Positions 47,989-54,592 of a stretch of DNA of 64,000 bases are shown in pieces. The DNA lies in contig NZ_SJZG01000001.1 of assembly GCF_004959775.1 (NCBI RefSeq), forward strand, positions 618,104 through 682,103. The letters run 5' to 3'. Positions within the stretch are counted from its first letter, which is position 1; every line of letters starts with the position of its first letter. Made by a program: the position numbers and the translations under genes. The stretch is from Agromyces sp. H66. Lineage in GTDB: Bacteria; Actinomycetota; Actinomycetes; Actinomycetales; Microbacteriaceae. The notes below the pieces were generated by a model. That model had not been told where the DNA came from. It saw nothing but the letters and a program-made list of their open reading frames with translations, and ran no database searches.

Positions 47989-47990
47989 TC

Positions 47991-48089
47991 CAGAACAAGA
48001 TTCACAGTATCTCCCCTAACCATGGCTGGTATCAGGATGCTGTCGACTGGGGTGAACGATGGTTAGTGACGAACGGGTATCCGAAGTGA
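47991..48089 (+). pseudogene. 3' tail of a polymorphic toxin
   Basis: An open frame (SPNHGWYQDAVDWGERWLV then TNGYPK and stop at 48087-48089) without start runs out of the IS5 element and overlaps the start of the next gene by 31 nt. The residue pattern (aromatic- and charge-rich) looks like real protein and its position before an Imm26 gene fits a toxin C-terminus cut by IS insertion. The toxin class was not recognised. The exact IS-toxin boundary is uncertain within 47989-48020. Confidence 0.55.
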
Positions 48090-48586
48090 ATCCGACCCCC
48101 AATATGCGCGTCCTTCAGCCCTCAAGACGGGCTCCAAGACCAGGTGACGTATTCGTGTTTCAGCTCCCTGACGAATCATTCCGAATCGGAATGGTCGTGA
48201 GGACTGATGCGCGTTGGACGCGAGCAGCTGGAGCCAAACCGGCGGTCCTCATCTACATCTTCGACTACGCTGCTGCTTCTCCCGACGACATACCGAAGGA
48301 TGCACTACGGCCCGATCGGTTGCTCGTTCGGCCGATCCTGACGAACCGACTCCCGTGGACGCGCGGATACTTCCGGAACGTCGAGAACATCTCGGGAGAT
48401 GAGGTCGAACTTCTTCCCATGCACTGCTTCTCTGATGAAGCAGTGACCGGGGCGTTCTTCGATGAGATGAGCAATCGGATCTCTAAACCCGTGGGCCCTG
48501 TCGGCGAGTACGGTCTTCAGAGCTTTCGCACCATCGACGACATTGTCAGCGACGCAGTCGGCATCCCTCGTGCCGCCGCGGACTGA
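48059..48586 (+). CDS. Immunity protein, Imm26-like
   Basis: 175 residues. PRPGDVFVFQLPDESFRIGM and VVRTDARW near residues 25-55, with IYIFDYAAASPDDIP further on, follow the Imm26 pattern of a beta-rich protein opening with GDVF. Such proteins neutralise a cognate polymorphic toxin in the producer's cytoplasm. ATG at 48059 lies inside the toxin tail's last codons, which argues that the two were a working pair. It now survives without the toxin body. GC content is lower than in core genes, consistent with transfer. Confidence 0.75.
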   Translation: MVSDERVSEVNPTPNMRVLQPSRRAPRPGDVFVFQLPDESFRIGMVVRTDARWTRAAGAKPAVLIYIFDYAAASPDDIPKDALRPDRLLVRPILTNRLPWTRGYFRNVENISGDEVELLPMHCFSDEAVTGAFFDEMSNRISKPVGPVGEYGLQSFRTIDDIVSDAVGIPRAAAD

Positions 48587-48676
48587 TCGCGATATGGGGC
48601 TCTTCGTCACAAAGTGGGGGCGAGGTTGGAAGGATCCGGATCGAGGTCGAATTCTGATTCGGCCTGGGTTTTGTTC

Positions 48677-48860
48677 CTATCGGTGTCCTTGTCCGGCGGG
48701 CGCCGGCTGGGCTGACTCCTGGTCAGCGCAATACGCCTGCTCGACCCCGATCGGGGTGCGCAGGTCGAGCTCGCCGTGCAGTCGCTGGTTGTTCCACCAC
48801 CACACGTACTCAAGCGTCGCTTGGTGCCCCAATCTTCGGGCAGTCCGGCTCATCACGTGT
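48677..48860 (-). pseudogene. IS3-family transposase, C-terminal fragment
   Basis: Minus-strand frame containing ATLEYVWWWNNQRLHGELDL and RTPIGVEQAY, the end of the rve integrase core in IS3 orfB proteins, where the WWN..RLH block precedes the C-terminus. Nothing of the catalytic Asp residues remains. Its stop is TAG at 48677-48679. The left neighbour region 48587-48676 holds no gene. Confidence 0.75.
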
Positions 48861-48873
48861 GTTGCATCCATCT

Positions 48874-49105
48874 ATGAGCGACGCACTCGCCAACGTACCC
48901 ACGCGGTTCCAGAAGATGCGCATCTTCGGACAGTGCGCTGAGATCGAATGTATGAACACGGCTCTCAATCAAGGAAGGGGCGTCGCGGGGTGCGGTGATC
49001 GATACCCGCGCCGTGGGCGCGACGCCGCCCGGGCGTGGTCTAATGAAAGCCCCTTGCAGTGTCTGCAAGTCTGTGATGAATCAGTTCGGGGTGAAGCCCC
49101 GATGA
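48874..49105 (+). pseudogene. Deaminase-fold toxin C-terminus, frameshifted
   Basis: Two overlapping frames together give a nucleic acid deaminase-like end. The first has TRFQKMRIFGQCAEIECMNT then ALNQGRGV, where CAE is the first zinc-binding and catalytic motif; the second has GAVIDTRAVGATPPGRG and MKAPCSVCKSVMNQFGVKPR, where PCxxC is the second zinc motif. The frames join if one base is lost or gained near 48975-48990. The stop (49103-49105) overlaps the ATG of the next gene, the usual toxin-immunity arrangement. No N-terminal carrier is present. Substrate (DNA, RNA or nucleotide) unknown. Confidence 0.6.
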
Positions 49106-49494
49106 CACGCCTAAGGGATGTTCTGATCAGCGCGTACTTTCGAGGTTTTCGCGAAAGTGAGATCGAAGCCCACCGTCTCGTCGCGATGGCAATCATCGAC
49201 GCGGCGCTCGGCGTCGAGTCGATGGGCACAGCCCCGATCGATATCCTTCGTCAAGCGAAATCGGCGTTGGCAGCTGGGCCCCTATCCGCGGACGCCGCTG
49301 ATGGCTACTCGGATCAACTCCACGCCTACCTCGTCGAGAAGAACGGCCAGGCGGTGGTCCAGAAAGATCGGGAGGACAAGGCGATCCGCGCGGCTTTCGA
49401 GGCATTCCATTCCTCCGTTGATTACAGTGGGGTGGAAGGTATGGCGGTCGAGACTGAGTCGCTATTAACGGGTGAAGCCGGCGACATTCTCTGA
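49102..49494 (+). CDS. Candidate immunity protein to the deaminase-like toxin
   Basis: 130 residues, mostly helical and acidic: TRLRDVLISAYFRGFRESEI at the start, then AHRLVAMAIIDAALGVESMG, and a C-terminal EDKAIRAAFEAFHSSVDYSG. No family was recognised. The start ATG overlaps the toxin-tail stop (ATGA), and that coupling is the only evidence for an immunity role. The frame extends upstream into the toxin remnant but those codons belong to the toxin. A 230-bp repeat begins one base after its stop. Confidence 0.6.
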   Translation: MTRLRDVLISAYFRGFRESEIEAHRLVAMAIIDAALGVESMGTAPIDILRQAKSALAAGPLSADAADGYSDQLHAYLVEKNGQAVVQKDREDKAIRAAFEAFHSSVDYSGVEGMAVETESLLTGEAGDIL

Positions 49495-49495
49495 C

Positions 49496-49728
49496 TGAGC
49501 CGCCCCGGCGTGTTCGGAGACTTGATTTCTTGGAAGGGTCGTCTTTTCGCCGCGCCCCAGCGTCTATCGGTGCGAGCTTCGTGAGCCCATCGGTGCGAGG
49601 GGCGCAGAGAGTGCGCTCGTGAGGTACCGGGGTGATCAGACGCGATGACCGTGGGAGCCGCGATGCTGGGCCTCACAACATGCACGTTGTATAGCGCAAG
49701 TGTTGTAGACTGGGGCCGATGTGGACAG
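49496..49728 (+). repeat. 230-bp direct repeat, copy 1 (IS3-like end plus toxin-antitoxin promoter)
   Basis: Matches 52240-52470 with scattered differences. The first 70 bases (TGAGCCGCCCCGGCGTGTTC at the start) look like the terminus of an IS3-family element. The last 60 contain ACAAC-N6-GTTGT (49675-49690), a TAGACT box and the first bases of a higB gene (ATGTGGACAG), where IS256 sequence begins. Only ten bases of the toxin gene remain here. Confidence 0.8.
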
Positions 49729-51077
49729 GGGTCTGTCCGATGAACGGTGTTTCTGGGTCGGCGGTCATTAGTTGATGCGGCCTTCGAAGGCGATCGCGAA
49801 CGCGTTCAGTGCCGGCTTCCATCTCGTGGCCCAGCGTGCCCTGCCGCGCCCGGTCGGGTCAAGTGAGCGGGTCACGAGGTAGAGGCACTTCAGTGCGGCC
49901 GCGTCGTTGGGGAAGTGACCGCGCGCCCTGACGGCGCGGCGGTAGCGGGCGTTGAGCGACTCGATCGCATTGGTCGAGCACACGATCCGACGGATCTCGA
50001 CGTCCCAGTCCAGGAACGGCACGAACTCACTCCACACGGATTGCCAGAGCTTCGTGATCGCCGGGTAGCGGCCGCCCCACTTCTCGTCGAACTCCGCGAA
50101 CCGGGCCTGCGCAGCGGCCTCGGTCGGTGCCGTGTACACCGGCCGGAGGTCTTTGCCGAGCTCTTCCCAGTCCGCGCGGGACGCGAAGCGGAACGTGCCC
50201 CGGATCAAATGGATGATGCAGGTCTGCACGATCGCGAGCGGCCAGGCCGTGTTGATCGATTCCGGCAGACCCTTCAGCCCGTCGCAGACGGCGATGCAGA
50301 CGTCCTCGACGCCGCGGTTCTTGATCTCGGTCAGCACGCCGAGCCAGAACTTCGCGCCCTCGCCGCCGTCGCCGGCCCAGATGCCGAGGATGTCGCGTTC
50401 ACCGTTCACGGTGACGCCGACGGCGATGTAGAACGGCTTGTTCCGCACCTGCCCGTCGCGGACCTTCACGACGAGGGCGTCGATGAACACCACCGGGTAC
50501 ACGCGGTCCAGCGGCCGGTTCATCCACTCGGTCATCTCGTCGACGACCTTGTCCGTGATCCGACTGATCGTGTCCTTCGACACGCTCGCGCCGTACACGT
50601 CGTCGAAGTGCGCCGCGACCTCCCCGGTCGTCAACCCGCGCGCCGTCAGCGACAGCACGATCTCGTCGACCCCGTCCAGGCGGCGTTGCCGCTTCTTCAC
50701 GATCTGCGGCTCGAACGAGCCCGCCCGGTCCCGCGGCACGTCGATCTGCACCGGCCCCACCTCGGTGAGCACGGTCTTCGACCTTGTGCCGTTGCGGACA
50801 TTGCCACCCGCGGCCGGCTGGTGCTTGTCGCGGCCGAGATGCTCGCTCATCTCGACCTCGAGCGCGGACTCCAGCACCCGCTTCGTCAACCCGTTCAGCA
50901 GCCCATCCGGGCCGATCAGATCGACCCCTGCTCCTTCGCCTGCCTGAGCAGCTGCTCCGCGAGCTGCTGCTCATCGATGATCTCTCCCGTCACGGGATCG
51001 ATCATCTCGGTCGTGTCCATCACGGCCTGTTCCTTCCGGTCAGGCCGACCCAGAAACACCGAAAATCAGACAGTCCC
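49728..51077. mobile_element. IS256-family insertion sequence
   Basis: About 1.35 kb bounded by inverted repeats of about 33 bp: left 49729-49763 and right 51044-51077 share the 18-base core CGGTGTTTCTGGGTCGGC, and outside it nine of fourteen bases. The right end abuts RHS-type coding sequence; the left abuts ten bases of a higB gene. The flanks (TGTGGACAG and GATCAGAAA) are not a target duplication, so a deletion or recombination followed insertion. Confidence 0.85.
49768..51020 (-). pseudogene. IS256-family (mutator) transposase with N-terminal frameshift
   Basis: The long frame 49768-50889 encodes 373 residues with IDVPRDRAGSFEPQIVKKRQ, the catalytic aspartates in VVFIDALVVKVRDG and VCDGLKGLPESI, HLIRGTFRFA, and CSTNAIESLNARYRR with the glutamate. 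The true N-terminus appears to start at ATG 51020 (MIDPVTGEIIDEQQLAEQLL downstream of it) in another frame and hits a stop after KEQGS. One base missing from a C run at 50925-50928 (G run on the coding strand) would restore KEQGVDLIG. A TTG at 50889 could still yield the shorter protein, so activity is uncertain. Confidence 0.85.
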
Positions 51078-51760
51078 GATCAGAAACGGTCGACCCGCCG
51101 GTCACTGGCTCGTCGTCTGGAAGTGCTGGGTGGTGGCAGCAGGCGAGCTCCGCAGGCTTGTTCGCGTCGGAGGTGCTGTGGCAGTTGACGCTGAACAACA
51201 CGGCGGACGTCGTCAACGCGCTGGCTTCGCTCGGCAACGCCATTCTCAGCCATCCAGAGGAGGTCACCGCGCTGCTGCTCGGCCTGCTCGGCATCCTCGG
51301 CGGGGTCGGCGGAACTGCGGGCGGTGGCGCGGTGTGCCTCAGCGGCGTCGGCTGCCTCGCTGGTGGTCCCGCCGCCGCAGCATCTGTCGCGCTCGTGGCT
51401 GCCGGAGCTACCGCGGTAGGCATTGCCGGCTCGAGCCTGATCCAGCACGCCCAAACCGACAGCAGCATGCAGGTCATGAACCGCAACTCAGCTGGCGGAA
51501 ACGGCGGTGCGGCCGAGGGGAACGGCCTATCGGCTTCGGAACAGAGGGTTCTGAAGTCCCTTGAGGATCAGCGTGACTCCCATGTCGCCAAGCTTGATGC
51601 CTATCGCGCGAATCCTGATGCCTACGACAACAGGGGCCTTCTCGAGAATGCCGCAACTCCAGAGATTCGCGAGTCGATCATCAGCGGTCGAATTAATCAT
51701 CTTGAGAAGGAGATACGCGGATTTCAACAGCAGATCGACCAACTACGTGGAAGAAGATAG
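51078..51760 (+). pseudogene. C-terminal part of an RHS-type toxin, cut by IS256
   Basis: Open from the IS256 right end without a start: SAGWWQQASSAGLFASEVLW, then QLTLNNTADVVNALAS and a hydrophobic Gly/Ala-rich stretch (LLLGLLGILGGVGGTAGGG, about 50 residues) like the post-RHS region of actinobacterial toxins. The last 75 residues (ASEQRVLKSLEDQRDSHVAK, then DNRGLLENAATPEIRESIIS and GRINHLEKEIRGFQQQI) form a charged helical end typical of an effector tip, class not identified. A TTG at 51158 would give 200 residues but is unlikely. Followed after 4 nt by an immunity-type gene. Confidence 0.7.
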
Positions 51761-51764
51761 TGCT

Positions 51765-52052
51765 GTGGAGATATCAATCGAACTGCTGCGTAGGGCTAGC
51801 ACGCTGCTATTGGATCACCTCGAGGAGATCGGCGGCGATGTTGTGGAGGTCGACGAGGACTACTTCTGGAGCGTCGCGCCCGAGCAGTTGTATTCGCTCT
51901 ACGAGAAGCCAACCGAGCACACGGTTGGATCCCTGAGTGATTCGCTTGAAAACGTAACTGAGATCGCGGACGGCACGCGCGCAACAATCTCCTACGGCTT
52001 GGTTTGGCTCGCCGATATTCTGGGCGCGGTTGGCCGCAACGTCGTACGGTGA
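51765..52052 (+). CDS. Candidate immunity protein for the 51760 toxin tip
   Basis: 95 residues, acidic, beginning VEISIELLRRASTLLLDHLE and containing VDEDYFWSVAPEQLYSLYEK and TISYGLVWLADILGAVG. I recognise the style of small immunity proteins of RHS loci (DYFWSVxxxxLY) but no named family. GTG at 51765 lies four bases after the toxin stop. Lower GC than core genes. It is complete, so the cell may still resist siblings carrying the toxin. Confidence 0.7.
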   Translation: MEISIELLRRASTLLLDHLEEIGGDVVEVDEDYFWSVAPEQLYSLYEKPTEHTVGSLSDSLENVTEIADGTRATISYGLVWLADILGAVGRNVVR

Positions 52053-52239
52053 AGAACCCCGCCAGGTTTGAGTAGTCCACCGCGGAGGTAGTCGACCGGG
52101 TCGCCGACGACGTAGTTGACATCGATCGAACGAACCTGATCGATGAGCAACTTGGTCGGGCGGTCATCGATCGCAATTCGGTCGGTGAACGGAGCGTCCC
52201 GCCGAGGTCGAGGTGGGGACGACGGTGCCAACCGACAAG
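52053..52239. other. Gap without a supported gene
   Basis: Open in more than one frame on both strands (for example a minus-strand stretch TDRIAIDDRPTKLLIDQVRS), which may be a fragment of another toxin or immunity gene. No start, stop pairing or family supports a call. Confidence 0.3.
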
Positions 52240-52470
52240 TGAGCCGCCCCGGCGTGTTCGGAGACCTGATTTCTTGGAAGGGTCGTCTTTTCGCCGCGCC
52301 CCAGCGTGTATCGGTGCGAGCTCCGTGAGCCCGTCGTTGAGACGGGCGCAGAGGGTGCCCTCCTCCCGTCCGGGTTTATCAGACGTGATGATCCTGAGGA
52401 CCCGCGATGCTGTGGCACAACATGCACGTTGTATAGCGCAAGCGTTGTAGACTGGGGTCGATGTGGACAG
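52240..52470 (+). repeat. 230-bp direct repeat, copy 2
   Basis: Same layout as 49496-49728: IS3-like end, a middle part that differs most between copies (about 52335-52400), then an operator-promoter and the start of higB. Here the toxin gene continues intact. Confidence 0.8.
52417..52453 (+). promoter_or_regulatory. higBA promoter and operator
   Basis: Inverted repeat ACAAC (52417-52421), N6, GTTGT (52428-52432), followed by the -10 box TAGACT (52448-52453) which ends 7 nt before the higB ATG, so the message is leaderless. The operator would overlap the -35 region, fitting autorepression by the antitoxin. Confidence 0.55.
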
Positions 52471-52811
52471 TGGATGTCGAGTTCGTCGAGGAGTGGTTGA
52501 CCTCGCTGGATGAGTCGTCCTATGAACAGGTCGTCGCGGCGTTGGAGTTGCTTGCCGAGCATGGTCCGCACTTGGGTCGTCCGCTGGTGGATTCGGTCGT
52601 CGGCTCTCGTCATCGGAACATGAAGGAGTTGCGGCCGGGCTCGAGCGGTCGATCCGAGTTGCGGGTGCTGTTCGCGTTCGATCCGCAACGGCAGGCGATC
52701 CTGTTGGTCGCCGGTGATAAGGCCGGCAACTGGAAGAAGTGGTACACGAAGAACATTCCTGTCGCAGACGATCGGTTCGACGATCACCTGGAACGGCGGG
52801 GGAGGACATGA
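52461..52811 (+). CDS. higB: Type II toxin, RelE/HigB (Gp49-like)
   Basis: 116 residues. VEFVEEWLTSLDESSYEQVV opens the RelE fold, GRPLVDSVVGSRHRNMKELR contains the KELR motif, ELRVLFAFDPQRQAILLVAG the core strand and KAGNWKKWYTKNIPVADDRF the C-terminal basic block; these are Gp49/HigB marks. HigB enzymes cut mRNA on the ribosome. The gene precedes its antitoxin, the usual order for this family, and their codons overlap (ATGA). The start ATG is fixed by the leaderless promoter. Confidence 0.92.
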   Translation: MWTVDVEFVEEWLTSLDESSYEQVVAALELLAEHGPHLGRPLVDSVVGSRHRNMKELRPGSSGRSELRVLFAFDPQRQAILLVAGDKAGNWKKWYTKNIPVADDRFDDHLERRGRT

Positions 52812-53116
52812 TGACCAAGGGTCTTGATGAACTGCTGCGGCAGCGCCCGGTTGACCGCGCCCGGGTCGATGCGCAGAAGAAGCGCATGCTGGACGAAGTT
52901 CGCGCGTATCGGCTTCGGGAACTCCGCGAGGCATCCGAGTTGACGCAGGTCGAACTCGCGGAGCGGTTGCAGGTGAGTCAGAACCGGGTCTCTCGAATCG
53001 AGCACGGCGATATCGAACGCGCCCAGGTCGACACACTGCGCCGCTACGTCGAGGCTGTCGGCGGGCACCTCCGCATCGAAGTCGAACTCGGAGACGAACG
53101 CATCCAGATCGCGTGA
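52808..53116 (+). CDS. higA: Antitoxin, XRE-family helix-turn-helix
   Basis: 102 residues. The HTH core LTQVELAERLQVSQNRVSRI lies near residues 55-75, preceded by a helical arm (ARVDAQKKRMLDEVRAYRL) that would wrap the toxin. Start ATG at 52808, with GGAGG just upstream, overlaps the higB stop. It should neutralise HigB and repress the promoter at 52417-52453. Confidence 0.9.
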   Translation: MMTKGLDELLRQRPVDRARVDAQKKRMLDEVRAYRLRELREASELTQVELAERLQVSQNRVSRIEHGDIERAQVDTLRRYVEAVGGHLRIEVELGDERIQIA

Positions 53117-53140
53117 ACACGGGCCGGCGGGCCCGATTGA

Positions 53141-53343
53141 TCACCAAGGTTCAGGCTCCGCGTTGATGTTTTCGTCCTTCAACGAGTCAGCGTCGGCGCG
53201 GAACCGTTCCAACCAGCGTTCATGATCGAGCACACGCGGCGCCCGGCGCAGTGCATCGGATGTGCTCTCGCCGGGCTCCGCCGCCTCGCGGAGGACGCAC
53301 TCTGATTCGGACTGCGCTTTGTTCCGGTCGGTATCCCTGTTTC
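53141..53343 (-). other. Unassigned minus-strand coding fragment
   Basis: Between two toxin-antitoxin modules, the minus strand is open to a stop at 53141 (text includes DALRRAPRVLDHERWLERF and ADADSLKDENINAEPEPW) with no start in frame. The right end (53303-53342) resembles 48654-48690, beside the IS3 fragment, in about three quarters of positions. It may be a gene end tied to lost IS3 copies. No function is suggested. Confidence 0.3.
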
Positions 53344-53354
53344 GCTCGCAATCA

Positions 53355-53376
53355 AATATGATGGTGGTGTCATATT
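53355..53376 (+). promoter_or_regulatory. Operator-like inverted repeat
   Basis: AATATGA (53355-53361), 8-nt spacer, TCATATT (53370-53376): a perfect 7-bp inverted repeat, AT-rich in GC-rich DNA, 18 nt before the HTH gene start. Likely site for the encoded HTH protein. Confidence 0.5.
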
Positions 53377-53394
53377 CGGAAGGCGGTGGTCATC

Positions 53395-53970
53395 ATGACG
53401 ACGTCATCGACGCTCGTTCGCGCCGCGCGAAAGAGCCGGCACCTCACCCAGTCGAGGCTTGCAGAGCTGACCGGTATCGATCAGGCGAGCGTCTCGCACC
53501 ACGAGCGGGGGAGGGATGCCGCGTTCAGCACCGTTGACCGGTTGCTCGCCGGTACCGGGCACCGACTGTACGCCGCTCCGACGCGTCGGGATGACGCTGC
53601 GACCGCGGCGGCCGCGATCCGCGGTTATCTTCATGCCAAGGATCCGGATCGAGCGCTGCGTGCGCTGCTTCAGTTGAACGACGATCTCAACGCCGAGCAT
53701 GGTCTCGTCCGAGGCATCCTCGCGCTGGCTGAACCGGAGCCCACAGGGGACCGGGTGTGGGATGCAGCGATCGCCGCGCTCGTGGCCTGGCGACTGAACC
53801 AGGAACGGATTCCACTGCCCGCCTGGGTGGACGACCCCGATCGGGTGGCGGGCGAACCTACGGTCTTCAGGGTCGACCCTGCCGACCCCGCGCCCGGGCG
53901 TGACGACGTCCCGGACGAGTTCGCTGAGCGTGGCGTGCTTGCTTGGGCCGACACATTCGCGAGCGTCTGA
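53395..53970 (+). CDS. HTH (XRE) protein, antitoxin partner of the nucleotidyltransferase
   Basis: 191 residues. N-terminal XRE domain: LVRAARKSRHLTQSRLAELT and GIDQASVSHHERGRDAAFST near residues 5-45; the rest is helical with VWDAAIAALVAWRLNQERIP. It sits directly before and overlaps (TGATG) the DUF6036-like gene, an arrangement of AbiE-like systems and related toxin-antitoxin pairs in which an HTH protein represses and counters a nucleotidyltransferase. ATG at 53395; an in-frame GTG at 53386 is possible. Operator at 53355-53376. Confidence 0.82.
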   Translation: MTTSSTLVRAARKSRHLTQSRLAELTGIDQASVSHHERGRDAAFSTVDRLLAGTGHRLYAAPTRRDDAATAAAAIRGYLHAKDPDRALRALLQLNDDLNAEHGLVRGILALAEPEPTGDRVWDAAIAALVAWRLNQERIPLPAWVDDPDRVAGEPTVFRVDPADPAPGRDDVPDEFAERGVLAWADTFASV

Positions 53971-54554
53971 TGCCGGGCACTGCGCTCGACCGGGATGAGA
54001 TCATCACCGGTCTCCGAGACCTCGTCGCCGAGCTTCGCGCCGCCGGCGAGGTCGCAGGCATCCGACTGGTTGGCGGAGCAGCGCTCGCCCTGCGCTACTT
54101 CGACCGAGGAACCACACAGGATCTGGATGCGCTGCACGCACACCCGGGCTCTGACGAGTCGGTCGCCGCAGCCGCCGAGCGGGTTGCCAACCGGCACGGT
54201 TGGGATCCGCACTGGCTGAACTTCGAGGTGAACAACGCCGACGCGATCCCGACTCTCGGCCGCGCGGTGGAGTGGGACACGATCTACGACAAGCACGGCA
54301 TCATCATCCAGGTCGCGTCGAAGGAAGCGATGCTCGCGATGAAGCTCCGCGCGAACAGACCCGGTCGCGATACTCGCGACATTCGGCTCCTGCTCGCGCT
54401 CTGCGAGATCCGCACGCTCGAGGACGCGGAGGAACTCTACGAGGAGTTCTACCCAGGCGACCTACTCCCCGACCGCGCAGCGCGAATGGTCACCGCCATC
54501 CTCGCCGGGGAACCGACATCAACGCCGCCCTCGCCTGGCCGGATCGAGATATGA
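53970..54554 (+). CDS. Nucleotidyltransferase-fold protein (DUF6036/AbiEii-like toxin)
   Basis: 194 residues. GIRLVGGAALALRYFDRGTT followed by QDLDALHA near residues 30-55 is the GG/(A)...D-x-D pattern of minimal nucleotidyltransferases of the AbiEii/MenT type, and EAMLAMKLRANRPGRDTRDI near 118 gives the KL(x)A...RDxxDI block. Such toxins block translation by adding nucleotides to tRNA; whether this one does is unknown. It overlaps its HTH partner, and ends 38 bases before the convergent glxA gene. Confidence 0.8.
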   Translation: MPGTALDRDEIITGLRDLVAELRAAGEVAGIRLVGGAALALRYFDRGTTQDLDALHAHPGSDESVAAAAERVANRHGWDPHWLNFEVNNADAIPTLGRAVEWDTIYDKHGIIIQVASKEAMLAMKLRANRPGRDTRDIRLLLALCEIRTLEDAEELYEEFYPGDLLPDRAARMVTAILAGEPTSTPPSPGRIEI

Positions 54555-54592
54555 GGGGGCTGCTGCAAGGATAGGTAACCGCCGCGACCCGG

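Noticed and set aside
47124..48050. CCAGTCGAC at 47124-47132 and its reverse complement at 48042-48050 as ends of the IS5 element
   Set aside because: Similarity does not extend beyond nine bases, and the right copy lies within the toxin tail coding for AVDWG, so it is probably chance.
48587..48676. A gene between Imm26 and the IS3 fragment
   Set aside because: No start-stop pair or protein-like sequence; it is probably IS3-related flank.
51158..51760. A complete 200-residue protein starting at TTG 51158
   Set aside because: Protein-like sequence continues upstream in the same frame to the IS256 end, so the true start was lost.
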